A DNA stretch of 35,763 nt, from assembly GCA_030650095.1 (NCBI GenBank), contig JAUSEE010000033.1:90757-126519 (forward strand), given 5' to 3'. A program made the position numbers and the translations under genes. This DNA is from Candidatus Buchananbacteria bacterium (lineage in GTDB: Bacteria; Patescibacteriota; Patescibacteriia; 2-01-FULL-39-33). Positions 35,662 to 35,763 of this stretch are shown in pieces; position 1 is the first letter of the stretch, and every line of letters begins with the position of its first letter. Under the pieces are notes generated by a model. It did no database searches. It saw only the letters and a list, made by a program, of their open reading frames with translations, and was not told where the DNA came from.

Positions 35662-35763
35662 TATTTCAAGCTTCGCTTGTCCGTTGTCCTCTTCGCCCTG
35701 AAGCTTTATGTATTTTTTAATCTGTTCTTCATTTACTCCAGCAGTTGAGACAAAATAACCGTC
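35659..35763 (-). mobile_element. tnpA: C-terminus of IS200/IS605-type TnpA (Y1) transposase, continues beyond window
   Basis: Minus-strand translation ...DGYFVSTAGVNEEQIKKYIKLQGEEDNGQAKLEI*; the GYFVSTxGVNEExIxKYI stretch is characteristic of TnpA Y1 transposases. Not in the ORF track because it is truncated by the window edge. Confidence 0.8.

Overview
The window looks like a low-GC chromosome fragment of a Patescibacteria/CPR-type bacterium. This is inferred from gene content, SD-less housekeeping genes and repeat style, with no phylogeny run. Housekeeping genes include dnaJ (3' end), tRNA-Glu(CTC), rlmH, rodA/ftsW-like, rplY/CTC, a YerB-like DUF3048 gene, prmC, GT2, prfA, GrpB-family, rpmE, rpsB, tsf, PSP1/YaaT-like, a flavodoxin, a 2-oxoacid:ferredoxin oxidoreductase pair and a PilB/GspE-like ATPase. 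There is also a MacA/HlyD + MacB-type ABC exporter with two tandem permease paralogues. The edge of an IS200/IS605-type TnpA lies at the right end, on the minus strand. The most interesting region is a six-gene, same-strand cluster at 1856-9984. It encodes a coiled-coil protein, an unknown 383-aa protein, a divergent classical-type AAA+ ATPase, an unknown 423-aa protein, and two membrane proteins. It has a strong promoter, a structured 5' leader and a strong terminator after its first gene. Five transcription units in the window (this cluster, the MFS gene, an unknown at 12566, an unknown at 27145, and the PilB-like gene) share an apparent leader architecture: TTGACA-type or weaker promoter, boxA-like CTTTRA-AAAC element, then strong Shine-Dalgarno. 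Most other genes lack an SD and some look leaderless. Structured candidate cis-regulatory RNAs precede rpsB and lie between rpsB and tsf.
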